Origin: Bradyrhizobium barranii subsp. apii
Lineage (GTDB): Bacteria > Pseudomonadota > Alphaproteobacteria > Rhizobiales > Xanthobacteraceae
Direction: 5' to 3'
NCBI RefSeq assembly: GCF_011516635.5
Contig: NZ_CP096255.1
Span: 2,540,501-2,604,500, forward strand
Length of the DNA: 64,000 bases
Shown here in pieces: positions 52,098 through 59,666 of this stretch. The first letter of the stretch is position 1; each line of letters begins with the position of its first letter. Below the pieces are notes generated by a model. That model was not told where the DNA came from, did not search any database, and saw only the letters and a list, made by a program, of their open reading frames with translations. Both the position numbers and the translations under genes were made by a program.

Positions 52098-53216
52098 ATG
52101 AACGGGGCGAAATCGCTTCTGCAGGATCTGGACGACGCGATCGCGCGCGGCACCGACGAGAGCCGGGCGAAGGCGTTGTGGCATGCGACCGACATCCTGA
52201 TCACCGGCCGCTACAGCGACGACGAGATCAGCATGTTCGGCGAGGTCATCGGGCGGCTCGCCGACGAGATCGAGGTCGCCGCGCGGGCGCAGCTCTCCGA
52301 GCTGATGTCGGCCTGCGACCACGCTCCGCTCAATGTCATCGAAAAGCTCGCCCTCGACGACGAGATCGACGTGGCCGGTCCCGTGCTGCGCGACTCCGCT
52401 CGTATCGACGAGAAGATGCTGGTCGAGAGCGCCATGACCAAGGGCCAGGCGCATCTGCTTGCGATCGCCCAGCGCAAGTCGATCGGCGAAGCCGTCACCG
52501 ACGTGCTGGTCAAGCGCGGCGACCAGGCGGTCGTGACCTCCGTCGCAAGGAACGAGGGCGCGCGCTTCTCGGGCTCGGGCCTGCTGCACATGGTCCGGCG
52601 CGCGGAGGGCGACTCGATCCTCGCCGAGCAGCTCGGCCTGCGCAAGGACGTGCCGCGCCACATCTTCCAGCAGCTCATTTCCAAGGCGTCGGAAGACGTC
52701 CGCCGCCGCCTCGAGCACGAGCGGCCCGAGATGATGGCGCAGATCCAGAGCTCGGTGACCGACGTCACCGGCGATCTGCAGTCCAAGTTCGGTCCGTCCT
52801 CGCGCAGCTATTTCGTCGCCAAGCGCGTGGTGACGACGCAGTACCGCCAGGGCAACCTCAACCAGGACTCGATCTCGAACTATGCGCGCCAGCACCGTTT
52901 CGACGAGGTGCAGATCGGCCTGTCGCTGTTGTCGTCGCTTCCGGTCGACGTGATCGAGCGCGCGATGATGGACCGCAATCGCGAGATACTTCTGGTGCTG
53001 TGCAAGGCGCTCGACTTCTCGTGGGACACGACCATGTCGCTGCTGTTCCTCGGCGCCAAGGATCATCTGATCACGGCGCGCGAGCTCCATGACAGCGAGC
53101 GCGAGTTCGGCAAGCTCAAGATCGAGACGTCGCGCAGCATTCTGAAGTTCTACCAGTCGCGCAAGACCGGCGCGGGTGCCGATACGGGCCGTCAGCCCGA
53201 ACTCCAGGTGCACTGA
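52098..53216 (+). CDS. DUF2336 domain-containing protein
   Basis: A 372-residue soluble helical protein starting MNGAKSLLQDLDDAIARGTD. It matches the alphaproteobacterial DUF2336 family: the repeat-like helices ALWHATDILITGRYSDDEIS, APLNVIEKLALDDEIDVAGP and DEKMLVESAMTKGQAHLLAI, and the end LFLGAKDHLITARELHDSER. The family has HEAT-like helical repeats and unknown function. It is followed 19 nt later by a 77-residue protein, probably co-transcribed. Confidence 0.88.
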   Translation: MNGAKSLLQDLDDAIARGTDESRAKALWHATDILITGRYSDDEISMFGEVIGRLADEIEVAARAQLSELMSACDHAPLNVIEKLALDDEIDVAGPVLRDSARIDEKMLVESAMTKGQAHLLAIAQRKSIGEAVTDVLVKRGDQAVVTSVARNEGARFSGSGLLHMVRRAEGDSILAEQLGLRKDVPRHIFQQLISKASEDVRRRLEHERPEMMAQIQSSVTDVTGDLQSKFGPSSRSYFVAKRVVTTQYRQGNLNQDSISNYARQHRFDEVQIGLSLLSSLPVDVIERAMMDRNREILLVLCKALDFSWDTTMSLLFLGAKDHLITARELHDSEREFGKLKIETSRSILKFYQSRKTGAGADTGRQPELQVH

Positions 53217-53235
53217 GCGAGAGGGAGTAGTTGCA

Positions 53236-53469
53236 ATGTTGCCTCAATTCGGCACCGCAATTCGCAAGAACAAGAGCCTGCCCGTCGATGCCGGCGGTTC
53301 GGCTCCCGAGAAGGCTTCCGTCGACGCCGCCTGGCTCGTGCTCGAAGCCGCCAACGATCTCGGCGATCACGCCGCGATCGCGGCCTGCCGCCGCGTCATC
53401 GACGCCGAGCTCAACGGCACGGTTGCCGGCAGCGCGGATATCGATCTCGTGCTCGGGTATTTCAGGTAG
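53236..53469 (+). CDS. Small hypothetical protein downstream of DUF2336
   Basis: A 77-residue acidic helical protein starting MLPQFGTAIRKNKSLPVDAG, with VDAAWLVLEAANDLGDHAAI and AACRRVIDAELNGTVAGSAD. GAGGGAG lies about 9 nt before the ATG. No domain recognised. It is 19 nt after the DUF2336 gene on the same strand, so the two likely form an operon. Confidence 0.65.
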   Translation: MLPQFGTAIRKNKSLPVDAGGSAPEKASVDAAWLVLEAANDLGDHAAIAACRRVIDAELNGTVAGSADIDLVLGYFR

Positions 53470-53642
53470 CGACGGTCACCAGCGTCTAGTGCGCCATCGC
53501 GATTTCGCCGGACACTTGCTCGCGCCTTGCATCGATGCGTAGCAGCACGACAACGACTGCGCCCACCAGCGCGCAACCCGCCAGCAACAGAAGACCTGCG
53601 GTAAAACTGCCGGTTAAATCCTTCAGGTAGCCCATTGCGTAA

Positions 53643-54574
53643 GAGCCTGACTCAAAATTGCATTGCTGTTTTTATCGCTGCGATGCGCCTTGTCATGAGT
53701 TGGACAGAGGCGAGGAAGAGCCAGGCAGTTGCGCTTTCGATGGTTCGCTCGAAGTCCTTGGCCAATCTGCGGTTGCGGCCGAGCCAGGCGAAGGTTCGTT
53801 CGACCACCCAGCGGCGCGGAAGCACCTCGAAGCCCTGTGCGGCATCGGAGCGCTTGATGATCTCGACAGTCCACCGGCCGATCTTTTCCAGCACCGCCTT
53901 GAGCTTTTCGCCGGCATAGCCGCCATCGGCGAAGATATGGCGCAGCCAGGGGAAGCGGTAGCGAATGCTGCACAGGACATCTGGCGTGCCGTCACGATCC
54001 TGGACGTCGGCAGCGTGAACGATCGCTCCGACCAGGAGCCCTTGGGTGTCGGTGACGATGTGGCGCTTTCGACCCTTGATCTTCTTTCCCGCGTCGTAGC
54101 CGCGAGGGCCGCCACTTTCCGTGGTCTTGACCGATTGGCTGTCGATCACGCCGGCCGTCGGCGAGGCCTCCCGGCCGATCGCCTCGCGCGCCAGCATCAG
54201 GAGTGCGTGGTTGATCGATTGCCACAATCCGCTGTCGCGCCATTGGTAGAAATAGTACTGCACCGTGGTCATTGGTGGAAACAGAGTGGGCGGCAGCATG
54301 CGCCACGGCAATCCGCCGCGCAGCAGATAGAGTACTGCCTCGACGATGTCGCGATAGCTCCATTTCGGGCGCCGCCCGCGCTTGGCCCGCACAGGAAGCA
54401 ACCTCTCCAGCACGCCCCATTCCGCATCCGTCAAGTCGCTTGGCAAACGCAGCTCCTCTCGGGCAAACTGTGCCCGGGTGATATCAGTCCACATTCTCGA
54501 TCCCTTTGATGCTTCGCAACACCGATGGAATCAGAACTCGCTGATATCACTCAACTTATTTTTCGGTCGGACAC
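53643..54574 (-). mobile_element. IS5-family (IS427-group) insertion sequence with TTA/TAA duplication
   Basis: A 932-bp element with ends GAGCCTGACTC (plus strand, left) and GTGTCCGACCG (read inward from the right), which match at most positions. The trinucleotide TAA flanks both sides (53640-53642 and 54575-54577). One intact transposase gene is inside. Its target is the MFS pseudogene, whose frame is restored exactly when the element is removed. Confidence 0.92.
53652..54494 (-). CDS. IS5-family transposase
   Basis: A 280-residue single-frame transposase starting MWTDITRAQFAREELRLPSD. The DDE residues are Asp in AGVIDSQSVKTTESGG, Asp in HIFADGGYAGEKL and Glu in WVVERTFAWLGRNRRLAKDF. The related element at 8716-9651 has its transposase split into two frames, so this copy is the better candidate for an active enzyme. 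Confidence 0.92.
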   Translation of the reverse strand: MWTDITRAQFAREELRLPSDLTDAEWGVLERLLPVRAKRGRRPKWSYRDIVEAVLYLLRGGLPWRMLPPTLFPPMTTVQYYFYQWRDSGLWQSINHALLMLAREAIGREASPTAGVIDSQSVKTTESGGPRGYDAGKKIKGRKRHIVTDTQGLLVGAIVHAADVQDRDGTPDVLCSIRYRFPWLRHIFADGGYAGEKLKAVLEKIGRWTVEIIKRSDAAQGFEVLPRRWVVERTFAWLGRNRRLAKDFERTIESATAWLFLASVQLMTRRIAAIKTAMQF

Positions 54575-55747
54575 TAAGGACCGGCGAAACCGGAAAGATT
54601 TCCAAGCGAGTTGATCGCGGCGATGCCGGCGGCAGCCGATGCTCCCGTTAGAAAGCTCGCCGGCAGCGGCCAAAACATCGGGGGGACCGCGGAGACGCCG
54701 ATCTGTGCGAAGCAAAGCAATGCCATGACAAGGACGGAGTTGGAAACGAGACCCGCCACTCCGATTCCCACCGCTGCCATCAACAGTGCCGCGGCGACGT
54801 GACCCTTTCTTTCCATGGTCCGATCGGAATGACGACCAAGCAGCACCATGCCCGCGGCCCCGAAAATAAAGGGCAACGCTGCGAGCAAGCCGGTCTGGGT
54901 ATCACTGACGCCAAAACCCTTGATGATGGTTGGCAGGAAGAACGCCACACCATAACTTGCAGCGTTCAGGCAGAAGTACACCAGAGCGCACAACAAAATG
55001 CGGTAATCGGTGAGCGCCTGACCCAATGACAGGTGTTCGACTTTCTCCTTGTTTCGCTTCTCGGTGGCCTGCACGTCTTCCAGCCAGGCAATCTCGTCTT
55101 GTTGCAGCCAGCGGGCCTGGCGCGGAAAATCGGTCAGATAGAGCAGGACGCAGATGCCTACCCACGGCCGACGGCAGCGCCTCGAGAATGAACAGCCACT
55201 GCCAGCCTTCCAATCCCCAACCGGTCACGCCGAGCAGAAGCCCGGAGATGGGCGATCCGATGATGGACGAAATCGGGATCGCCAGCATGAACAGGCTGAT
55301 GACCCGAGCCCGGTAAACCGCCGGGAACCACAGGGTCAGATAGAAGATGATGCCCGGAAAGAATCCCGCCTCGCAGGCACCGAGCAGCAACCGAAGAGAG
55401 TAGAAGACGCCCGTCGTCGGTATTCCCGTTGCTGCCGATATCGATGGGATGAATGCGAAGGCCGCCGAGACGATTCCCCACGTAATCATGATGCGGGCGA
55501 TCCAGACGCGCGCGCCGACTCGTTCCAGGAAGATGTTGGAGGGGACTTCAAACAGGAAATACCCGACGAAAAACAAGCCCGCGCCCAGTCCGAACGCTGC
55601 TTCACTTAAACCCAGCGCCTGGTTCATGTGCAGCTTGGCAAAGCCGACATTGACGCGGTCAAGATAGGCCACGAAATAGCAGACGATCAGGAACGGTATA
55701 AGCCGCCACATAACCTTGCCAATGACACGCTTCTCGACGTCTTGCAT

Positions 55748-56047
55748 GGCAAGGCCTCCCGCTTGATCACCGGAACCCGCTCAACATCCGGGCGGCGTTG
55801 CGAAACAATGACGGGGGCGAACGATGAGTGCAAACGGCATTTTGACGTTCAAGCCAAAGTGACAGTCGTGCTGTCATGCTCGAAGCTGGACGAGAGACGA
55901 AGCACGCGACACGCTCTATCTAACGTTCGGGGGCGGCCCAGGCATCGGCCGCCCGCCATGATGATCGCGAACATCATCTTATTTTGCCATCGCAGTCATG
56001 GCCAGCTTCTCAACCTCCTGTTGGACGAACGCGAAGCGCCAGAATGT
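55748..56047. other. Intergenic region of about 300 bp
   Basis: Gap between the MFS pseudogene start and the SDR 3' end. It contains the former promoter of the MFS gene. No gene or clear motif recognised. Confidence 0.4.
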
Positions 56048-56785
56048 CTAGGCGTTCGCGCCGCCGTCGACGGTCAAGGTCGAGCCGGTGATGTATTTTG
56101 CCTTCGCGCTCGCCAGGAATGTCACGGCATTCGCGATGTCATCCGTCGCGCCGTACCGGCCGAGCGCCATGAACTGTTTCAGCGTCTCCGCGGTCGGGCC
56201 GTGCGCCGGATTCATGTCGGTGTCGATCGAGCCCGGTGCCACGAGGTTGACCGTGACGTCCCTCGGGCCAAGCTCCCGCGCCAGCGCCTTCGTGAATGCG
56301 GTTAGCGCCGACTTCGACGCCGCGTACACGCCGAGCGCCGGCGAGGGCACGCGGTCCGCAAAATAGCTGCCGATGGTGATGATGCGGCCGCCCTTGCCAA
56401 GGTGCGGCAGCGCGGCCTTGCTCGCGGCGATCGGCGAACGCACGTTGACGTTCAGCAGCGCGTCGATGTCGGCGAGCGAGATGTCATTGAGGCCTCCCAA
56501 TCGCAGAATGCCGGCATTGTTGACCAGGATGTCGAGCCCGCCCAGCTCCTTGACGGTCTTGTCGACCGAAGCCTGAACGGCAGCGACATCGGCGCTGTCG
56601 GCCTGGATCGCTACGGCTTTCCGGCCCGTCGCCTTGATCGCGTCCACGACCTTGGCGGCGCTCTCCGCAGACTTCTCGTAAGTAATCGCGACATCGGCGC
56701 CTTCCGCGGCTAGCGCCTTCGCGATGGCCGCACCGATACCCCTGCTTGCGCCCGTCACCAAGGCCCGTTTTCCTGCCAGCGTCAT
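56048..56785 (-). CDS. Short-chain dehydrogenase/reductase (SDR)
   Basis: A 245-residue classical SDR. The cofactor motif is RALVTGASRGIGAAIAKALA (TGxxxGIG); NNAG is in DILVNNAGILRLGG; catalytic Ser is in IITIGSYFADR and YxxxK in LGVYAASKSALT. NADP(H) use is likely from the Arg in ASRG. GGAGAG lies 6 nt before the ATG. It is divergent from a TetR regulator with two matching operators between them, so it is probably a ligand-induced detoxification or oxidoreductase gene. Substrate unknown. Confidence 0.92.
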   Translation of the reverse strand: MTLAGKRALVTGASRGIGAAIAKALAAEGADVAITYEKSAESAAKVVDAIKATGRKAVAIQADSADVAAVQASVDKTVKELGGLDILVNNAGILRLGGLNDISLADIDALLNVNVRSPIAASKAALPHLGKGGRIITIGSYFADRVPSPALGVYAASKSALTAFTKALARELGPRDVTVNLVAPGSIDTDMNPAHGPTAETLKQFMALGRYGATDDIANAVTFLASAKAKYITGSTLTVDGGANA

Positions 56786-56798
56786 GTGATCTCTCCAA

Positions 56799-56820
56799 TT
56801 CTGTAATGATCGACACAGAA
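56799..56820. promoter_or_regulatory. TetR operator, copy 1 (next to SDR)
   Basis: A 22-bp dyad of TTCTGT-N10-ACAGAA, ending 13 bp from the SDR start. It matches copy 2 at 20 of 22 positions in inverted orientation. Confidence 0.65.
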
Positions 56821-56853
56821 TATGTGGAGTCTTGATTGCCGCGGTCAGGTGAA

Positions 56854-56875
56854 TTATGTGTTGATCATTACAGAA
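56854..56875. promoter_or_regulatory. TetR operator, copy 2 (next to tetR)
   Basis: A 22-bp dyad of TTATGT-N10-ACAGAA, ending 9 bp before the tetR start. It is the inverted near-copy of the site at 56799, so each divergent promoter appears to have its own operator. Confidence 0.6.
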
Positions 56876-56884
56876 AGACGGGCG

Positions 56885-57478
56885 ATGGCAGGCCGGCCAC
56901 GGGAATTTGATCGCGACGCGGCGTTGGAGGCCGCCATGCTGCTGTTTTGGCGCAAGGGCTTTGCGGCAGCCTCGATGCACGACCTCTGCGACGCCATGGG
57001 CGTCAGCTCGCCCAGCCTCTATGCGGCCTTCGAAAGCAAGGAGGCACTCTACCTTGCCGCGATCGAGCATTACGTCGAGACCCAGGGCCAGCCGGTCTGG
57101 GACCGGCTTGCGGAAGGCGCGACCGCGCGCGCCGGCATCGAGAATCTGCTGATCGGGGCGGCCGAGACCCTGCCGAAATCCCGGAGAGCGCCGGCCGGCT
57201 GCATGGCCGTGCTGGGCGCCGTCAGCGACGAATGGCCGGCAACGATTGCCCGCGAGATCAAGAAGGCCCGGCTCGACATGCTCGGCAATTTGCGCGGGCG
57301 GCTGGAGGCTGCGGTCGCGAGCGGCGAACTGCCTGCCGCAACCGACATCGATGCGCTGAGCCGGTTCTACCTCAGCGTCTTCGAAGGCATGGCGATCCAG
57401 GCCAAGGACGACGCGACGCCTGAGGAGTTGAGAGGCGTAGCGAAGGCGGCCATGGCGATGTGGCCGGGCGAGCGGTAG
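56885..57478 (+). CDS. TetR family transcriptional regulator
   Basis: A 197-residue regulator. The helix-turn-helix is GRPREFDRDAALEAAMLLFW, then MHDLCDAMGVSSPSLYAAFE; the ligand domain has the APAGCMAVLGAVSDEWPATI segment seen in the YxaF/AcrR-like subgroup. It is divergent from the SDR gene, which it probably represses through the paired operators. The ATG at 56885 was chosen because upstream text lies across the operator. Confidence 0.9.
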   Translation: MAGRPREFDRDAALEAAMLLFWRKGFAAASMHDLCDAMGVSSPSLYAAFESKEALYLAAIEHYVETQGQPVWDRLAEGATARAGIENLLIGAAETLPKSRRAPAGCMAVLGAVSDEWPATIAREIKKARLDMLGNLRGRLEAAVASGELPAATDIDALSRFYLSVFEGMAIQAKDDATPEELRGVAKAAMAMWPGER

Positions 57479-57493
57479 CTCGCGGCCTGTACC

Positions 57494-57570
57494 ATGGGTA
57501 GAGCGCAGCGAGACCCATCGTTCCATCCAGGCGTGTTGATGGGTTTCGCTCCGCTCTATCCATCCTACGA
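57494..57570. repeat. Palindromic intergenic repeat (copy A)
   Basis: ATGGGTAGAGCGCAGCGAGA at the left and TCGCTCCGCTCTATCCAT at the right form an imperfect hairpin. The same family recurs at 59008-59096. It lies after the tetR gene. Confidence 0.8.
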
Positions 57571-57584
57571 GCTAGGCCGAGAGA

Positions 57585-57598
57585 TTGATCTATCTCAA
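57585..57598 (+). promoter_or_regulatory. FixK/FNR-like box TTGAT-N4-CTCAA
   Basis: TTGATCTATCTCAA differs from the FixK2 consensus TTGAT-N4-ATCAA at one position and fits TTG-N8-CAA. It lies 73 bp before the start of the universal stress protein gene, the usual distance for an activated promoter (box centred about 41 bp before a start near 57633). Confidence 0.6.
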
Positions 57599-57671
57599 GA
57601 CCGTATCCGAAACGCGGGCCCAGCTTACATTCGGAAGGCAGCGATACGTCCAGACAGGCGGGAGGTGAAGC

Positions 57672-58100
57672 ATGTACCGGCATATTCTCATTCCGACAGA
57701 TGGGTCGGAGCTAGCGGAGCACGGCGTGGCGCATGGGTTGGCGCTGGCGAAATCCCTTGGAGCCAAGGTATCTCTAATCTTCGTTGTGGAGCCGTTTTCA
57801 GAAATGACAGGGCGGTTCCGTGAAGCAGTCGCAACATATGCCGAGCTGCGCAAGGAACAGGCCACGAGCGCGTTGGATCGCGCGGCAAATGCGGCCAAGG
57901 AGGCCGGCGTTTCCTGCGAACCGATTCAAGTGGAGAACGGGCAACCCCATCAAGCCATCATCGCAGCAGCCGAGAATAAAGGTTGCGATCTCATCGTGAT
58001 GTCATCCCATGGCCGCAGCGGACTCTCCATGCTTCTCATCGGTAGCGTGACAAACAAGGTGCTGGCACAGGCGAAAACTCCCGTACTGATTTGTCCGTGA
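57672..58100 (+). CDS. Universal stress protein (UspA family)
   Basis: A 142-residue protein with one Usp domain: MYRHILIPTDGSELAEHGVA at the start and the ATP-binding G-2x-G-9x-GS motif in SHGRSGLSMLLIGSVTNKVL, then KTPVLICP at the end. The full ATP motif suggests it binds ATP. A GGAGG lies 7 nt before the ATG. The FixK-like box upstream suggests microaerobic induction, which is common for rhizobial Usp genes. Confidence 0.92.
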   Translation: MYRHILIPTDGSELAEHGVAHGLALAKSLGAKVSLIFVVEPFSEMTGRFREAVATYAELRKEQATSALDRAANAAKEAGVSCEPIQVENGQPHQAIIAAAENKGCDLIVMSSHGRSGLSMLLIGSVTNKVLAQAKTPVLICP

Positions 58101-58500
58101 ATGTGCGGATCGGCTGACAGAGTTCTCGCTCGCCGCGAGGACTAGAAAACTCAACGGCCGCATAAACCGCCTTGTCTGCTTTTCGTCATCTGCGGGCCTT
58201 ACCTGCCGGTCAGGCCTTGTCGGCCCGGCACCCGGGTAGCCGGTGACAGTGCGCTTAACTCGAAGCCGGGGACCCCGTGCGCATCAATTGAATGCACTGT
58301 CACCGCAATTGCGGCGACGGCTAGAGCCTGTCGATCCGAAATGCGCGAGTCTCGACCGTGGTGCGGACACGCGCGTTGCACGCAGCTGTGATCGTGGAAC
58401 CCCGCCGCGGATGTAACGACGGACGCTCCCCTCCGAATAGCCCGTAGCGGACGCTTCGTTCGCCAATAGATGGATGCGCAATCCGGGGAGAAATCGTCGC
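58101..58500. other. Intergenic region of about 400 bp
   Basis: It contains an 11-bp inverted repeat (58242-58304) and otherwise no recognisable gene. Short minus-strand frames are present but lack ribosome-binding sites and protein-like content. Confidence 0.4.
58242..58304. repeat. Inverted repeat with 11-bp arms
   Basis: GGTGACAGTGC (58242-58252) and GCACTGTCACC (58294-58304) are perfectly complementary, with 41 bases between them. It could form a hairpin at the end of the usp transcript or be part of an intergenic repeat. Confidence 0.55.
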
Positions 58501-58989
58501 ATGATGGGATTCAACGTCGCGGAGAATGGTGGAGGCTCTTATCGTCCGCTCGCCATTCTGCGCTGGGTCATGGTGGTCATATTCGTATCGTTTGGAATGC
58601 AGAAATTCACACTGCAATCCGCACAGGGTATCGCCCAGTTCATCAGCCACAGCCCGTTCATCTCCTGGCTGTCGGTATTCGGCCTGAGGGGAGAGGCCTA
58701 TGTTCTCGGTGTCGCCGAATTCGTGATCGCGGCGCTGCTCGTGGCAGGCAGCTTCAGTCCGGTCTTGTCGGCGCTGGGTTCGTTCATGGGCATGGTGACC
58801 GCGATCACGTGGTCGTTCTTCTTTACGACGCCGGGCGTCGTCACATGGAGCCTGTCAACCGATCCGATGGCGTGGAATCTGGCCGGCGAGTTCCTGTTCA
58901 AGGACATCGTCCTGCTGTGTGTTTGCGCGGTGTTGTTTCTCGCCTCGTTGCCGCAATCGGTTGTCCGGCTCCGCACCGGCGGAGCCTAA
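58501..58989 (+). CDS. DUF417 (YkgB/RclC-type) membrane protein
   Basis: A 162-residue inner-membrane protein with about four helices. It shows the DUF417 pattern: LRWVMVVIFVSFGMQKFTLQ, SAQGIAQFISHSPFISWLSV, and the C-terminal GEFLFKDIVLLCVCAV. E. coli RclC of this family is part of a reactive-chlorine defence unit; the role here is not known. The ATG at 58501 is preceded by GGGGAGA; a start nine codons upstream is possible. No rclA or rclB-like gene adjoins it. Confidence 0.85.
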   Translation: MMGFNVAENGGGSYRPLAILRWVMVVIFVSFGMQKFTLQSAQGIAQFISHSPFISWLSVFGLRGEAYVLGVAEFVIAALLVAGSFSPVLSALGSFMGMVTAITWSFFFTTPGVVTWSLSTDPMAWNLAGEFLFKDIVLLCVCAVLFLASLPQSVVRLRTGGA

Positions 58990-59007
58990 AGCGGCTTTGC
59001 GATAGCC

Positions 59008-59096
59008 CGTAGGATGGGTAGAGCACAGCGAAACCCATCACGCTTCAACGCGCCCGGAAGCAAGGATGGGTTTCGCTTCGCTCTACCCATCCTGCG
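59008..59096. repeat. Palindromic intergenic repeat (copy B)
   Basis: CGTAGGATGGGTAGAGCACA at the left and the CGCTCTACCCATCCTGCG end at the right form a long hairpin. Same family as 57494-57570. It lies between the DUF417 gene and the 3' end of the GNAT gene and may end both transcripts. Confidence 0.85.
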
Positions 59097-59105
59097 AGAC
59101 GCAGC

Positions 59106-59603
59106 TCACCGCCGAGCGCGGTAAATCACGACATCATTGCCATGACGCGTCGTGCTCTTCTCGAGGATGTAATTGGCCTTTTCCAGCACGCGGCGGGATG
59201 CGCCGTTGCTGACATAGACAAGGCCGATGAGAGACGGCAGTTCGTGGTGCGACAGCCCAATGTCCGTCAGCGCGATTGCGACCTCGCTCGCAAATCCGCG
59301 GCCCCAGAACTCGCGCTTGAATGCGTAGGCAATCTCGATCTCGTCGATGTCGTCCACGAGGATGTGCCGGATCCCCGCTCGCCCGGCGAAGGCGCCGTCC
59401 TTCGTTCGCAGCATCCACAGCCCAAAACCGTGCTGGTCCCAATGCGCCATGTTGGTCGCGAGATAGGTCTTGGTGACCTCGGGTGCACGCACGCCGCCGA
59501 GATAGCGGGACACCTCGGCATCGAGATGCAGCGTGACGAGGTCGTCGAGGTGGTCTTCGCGAAGCCTCTCGGCGGTCAATCTGTCGGTGCTGAAGCGGTC
59601 CAT
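59106..59603 (-). CDS. GNAT family N-acetyltransferase (RimJ/RimL-like)
   Basis: A 165-residue acetyl-CoA-dependent transferase. It starts MDRFSTDRLTAERLREDHLD, with IEIAYAFKREFWGRGFASEV carrying the acetyl-CoA loop (RxxxGRG-like WGRGFA) and SLIGLVYVSNGASRRVLEKA near the end. The TDRLxLRxL-type start is typical of the RimJ/RimL branch. ATG 59603 was chosen over an upstream GTG because the family start begins there. Substrate unknown. Confidence 0.85.
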   Translation of the reverse strand: MDRFSTDRLTAERLREDHLDDLVTLHLDAEVSRYLGGVRAPEVTKTYLATNMAHWDQHGFGLWMLRTKDGAFAGRAGIRHILVDDIDEIEIAYAFKREFWGRGFASEVAIALTDIGLSHHELPSLIGLVYVSNGASRRVLEKANYILEKSTTRHGNDVVIYRARR

Positions 59604-59666
59604 GGAGACTGATAGCCGCTTTGGCGGCCGGTCGTCGATCGCTTTCGCGATGCGACACCGCACGCG

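Larger units (their letters stand above)
53487..55747 (-). pseudogene. MFS transporter (ACS family) gene, disrupted by frameshift and IS5
   Basis: The start at 55747 reads MQDVEKRVIGKVMWRLIPFL and AYLDRVNVGFAKLHMNQALG, closely like the intact carrier at 169-1521. Near 55161-55163 an extra base (CCC for CC on the plus strand) breaks the frame after ILEALPSAV. The text resumes in another frame as DVQATEKRNKEKVEHLSL and runs to INSLGNLSGFAGP at 54578. There the IS5 element (53643-54574) is inserted. After the IS the text continues AMGYLKDLTGSFTAGLLLLA and ends SGEIAMAH at 53487. Removing the IS and one TTA copy gives GFAGPYAMGYLKD in frame. No full-length product is possible. Confidence 0.9.

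Noticed and set aside
58199-58381. Minus-strand 60-codon frame ending GRQGLTGR
   Set aside because: It overlaps the inverted repeat and has no start signals.
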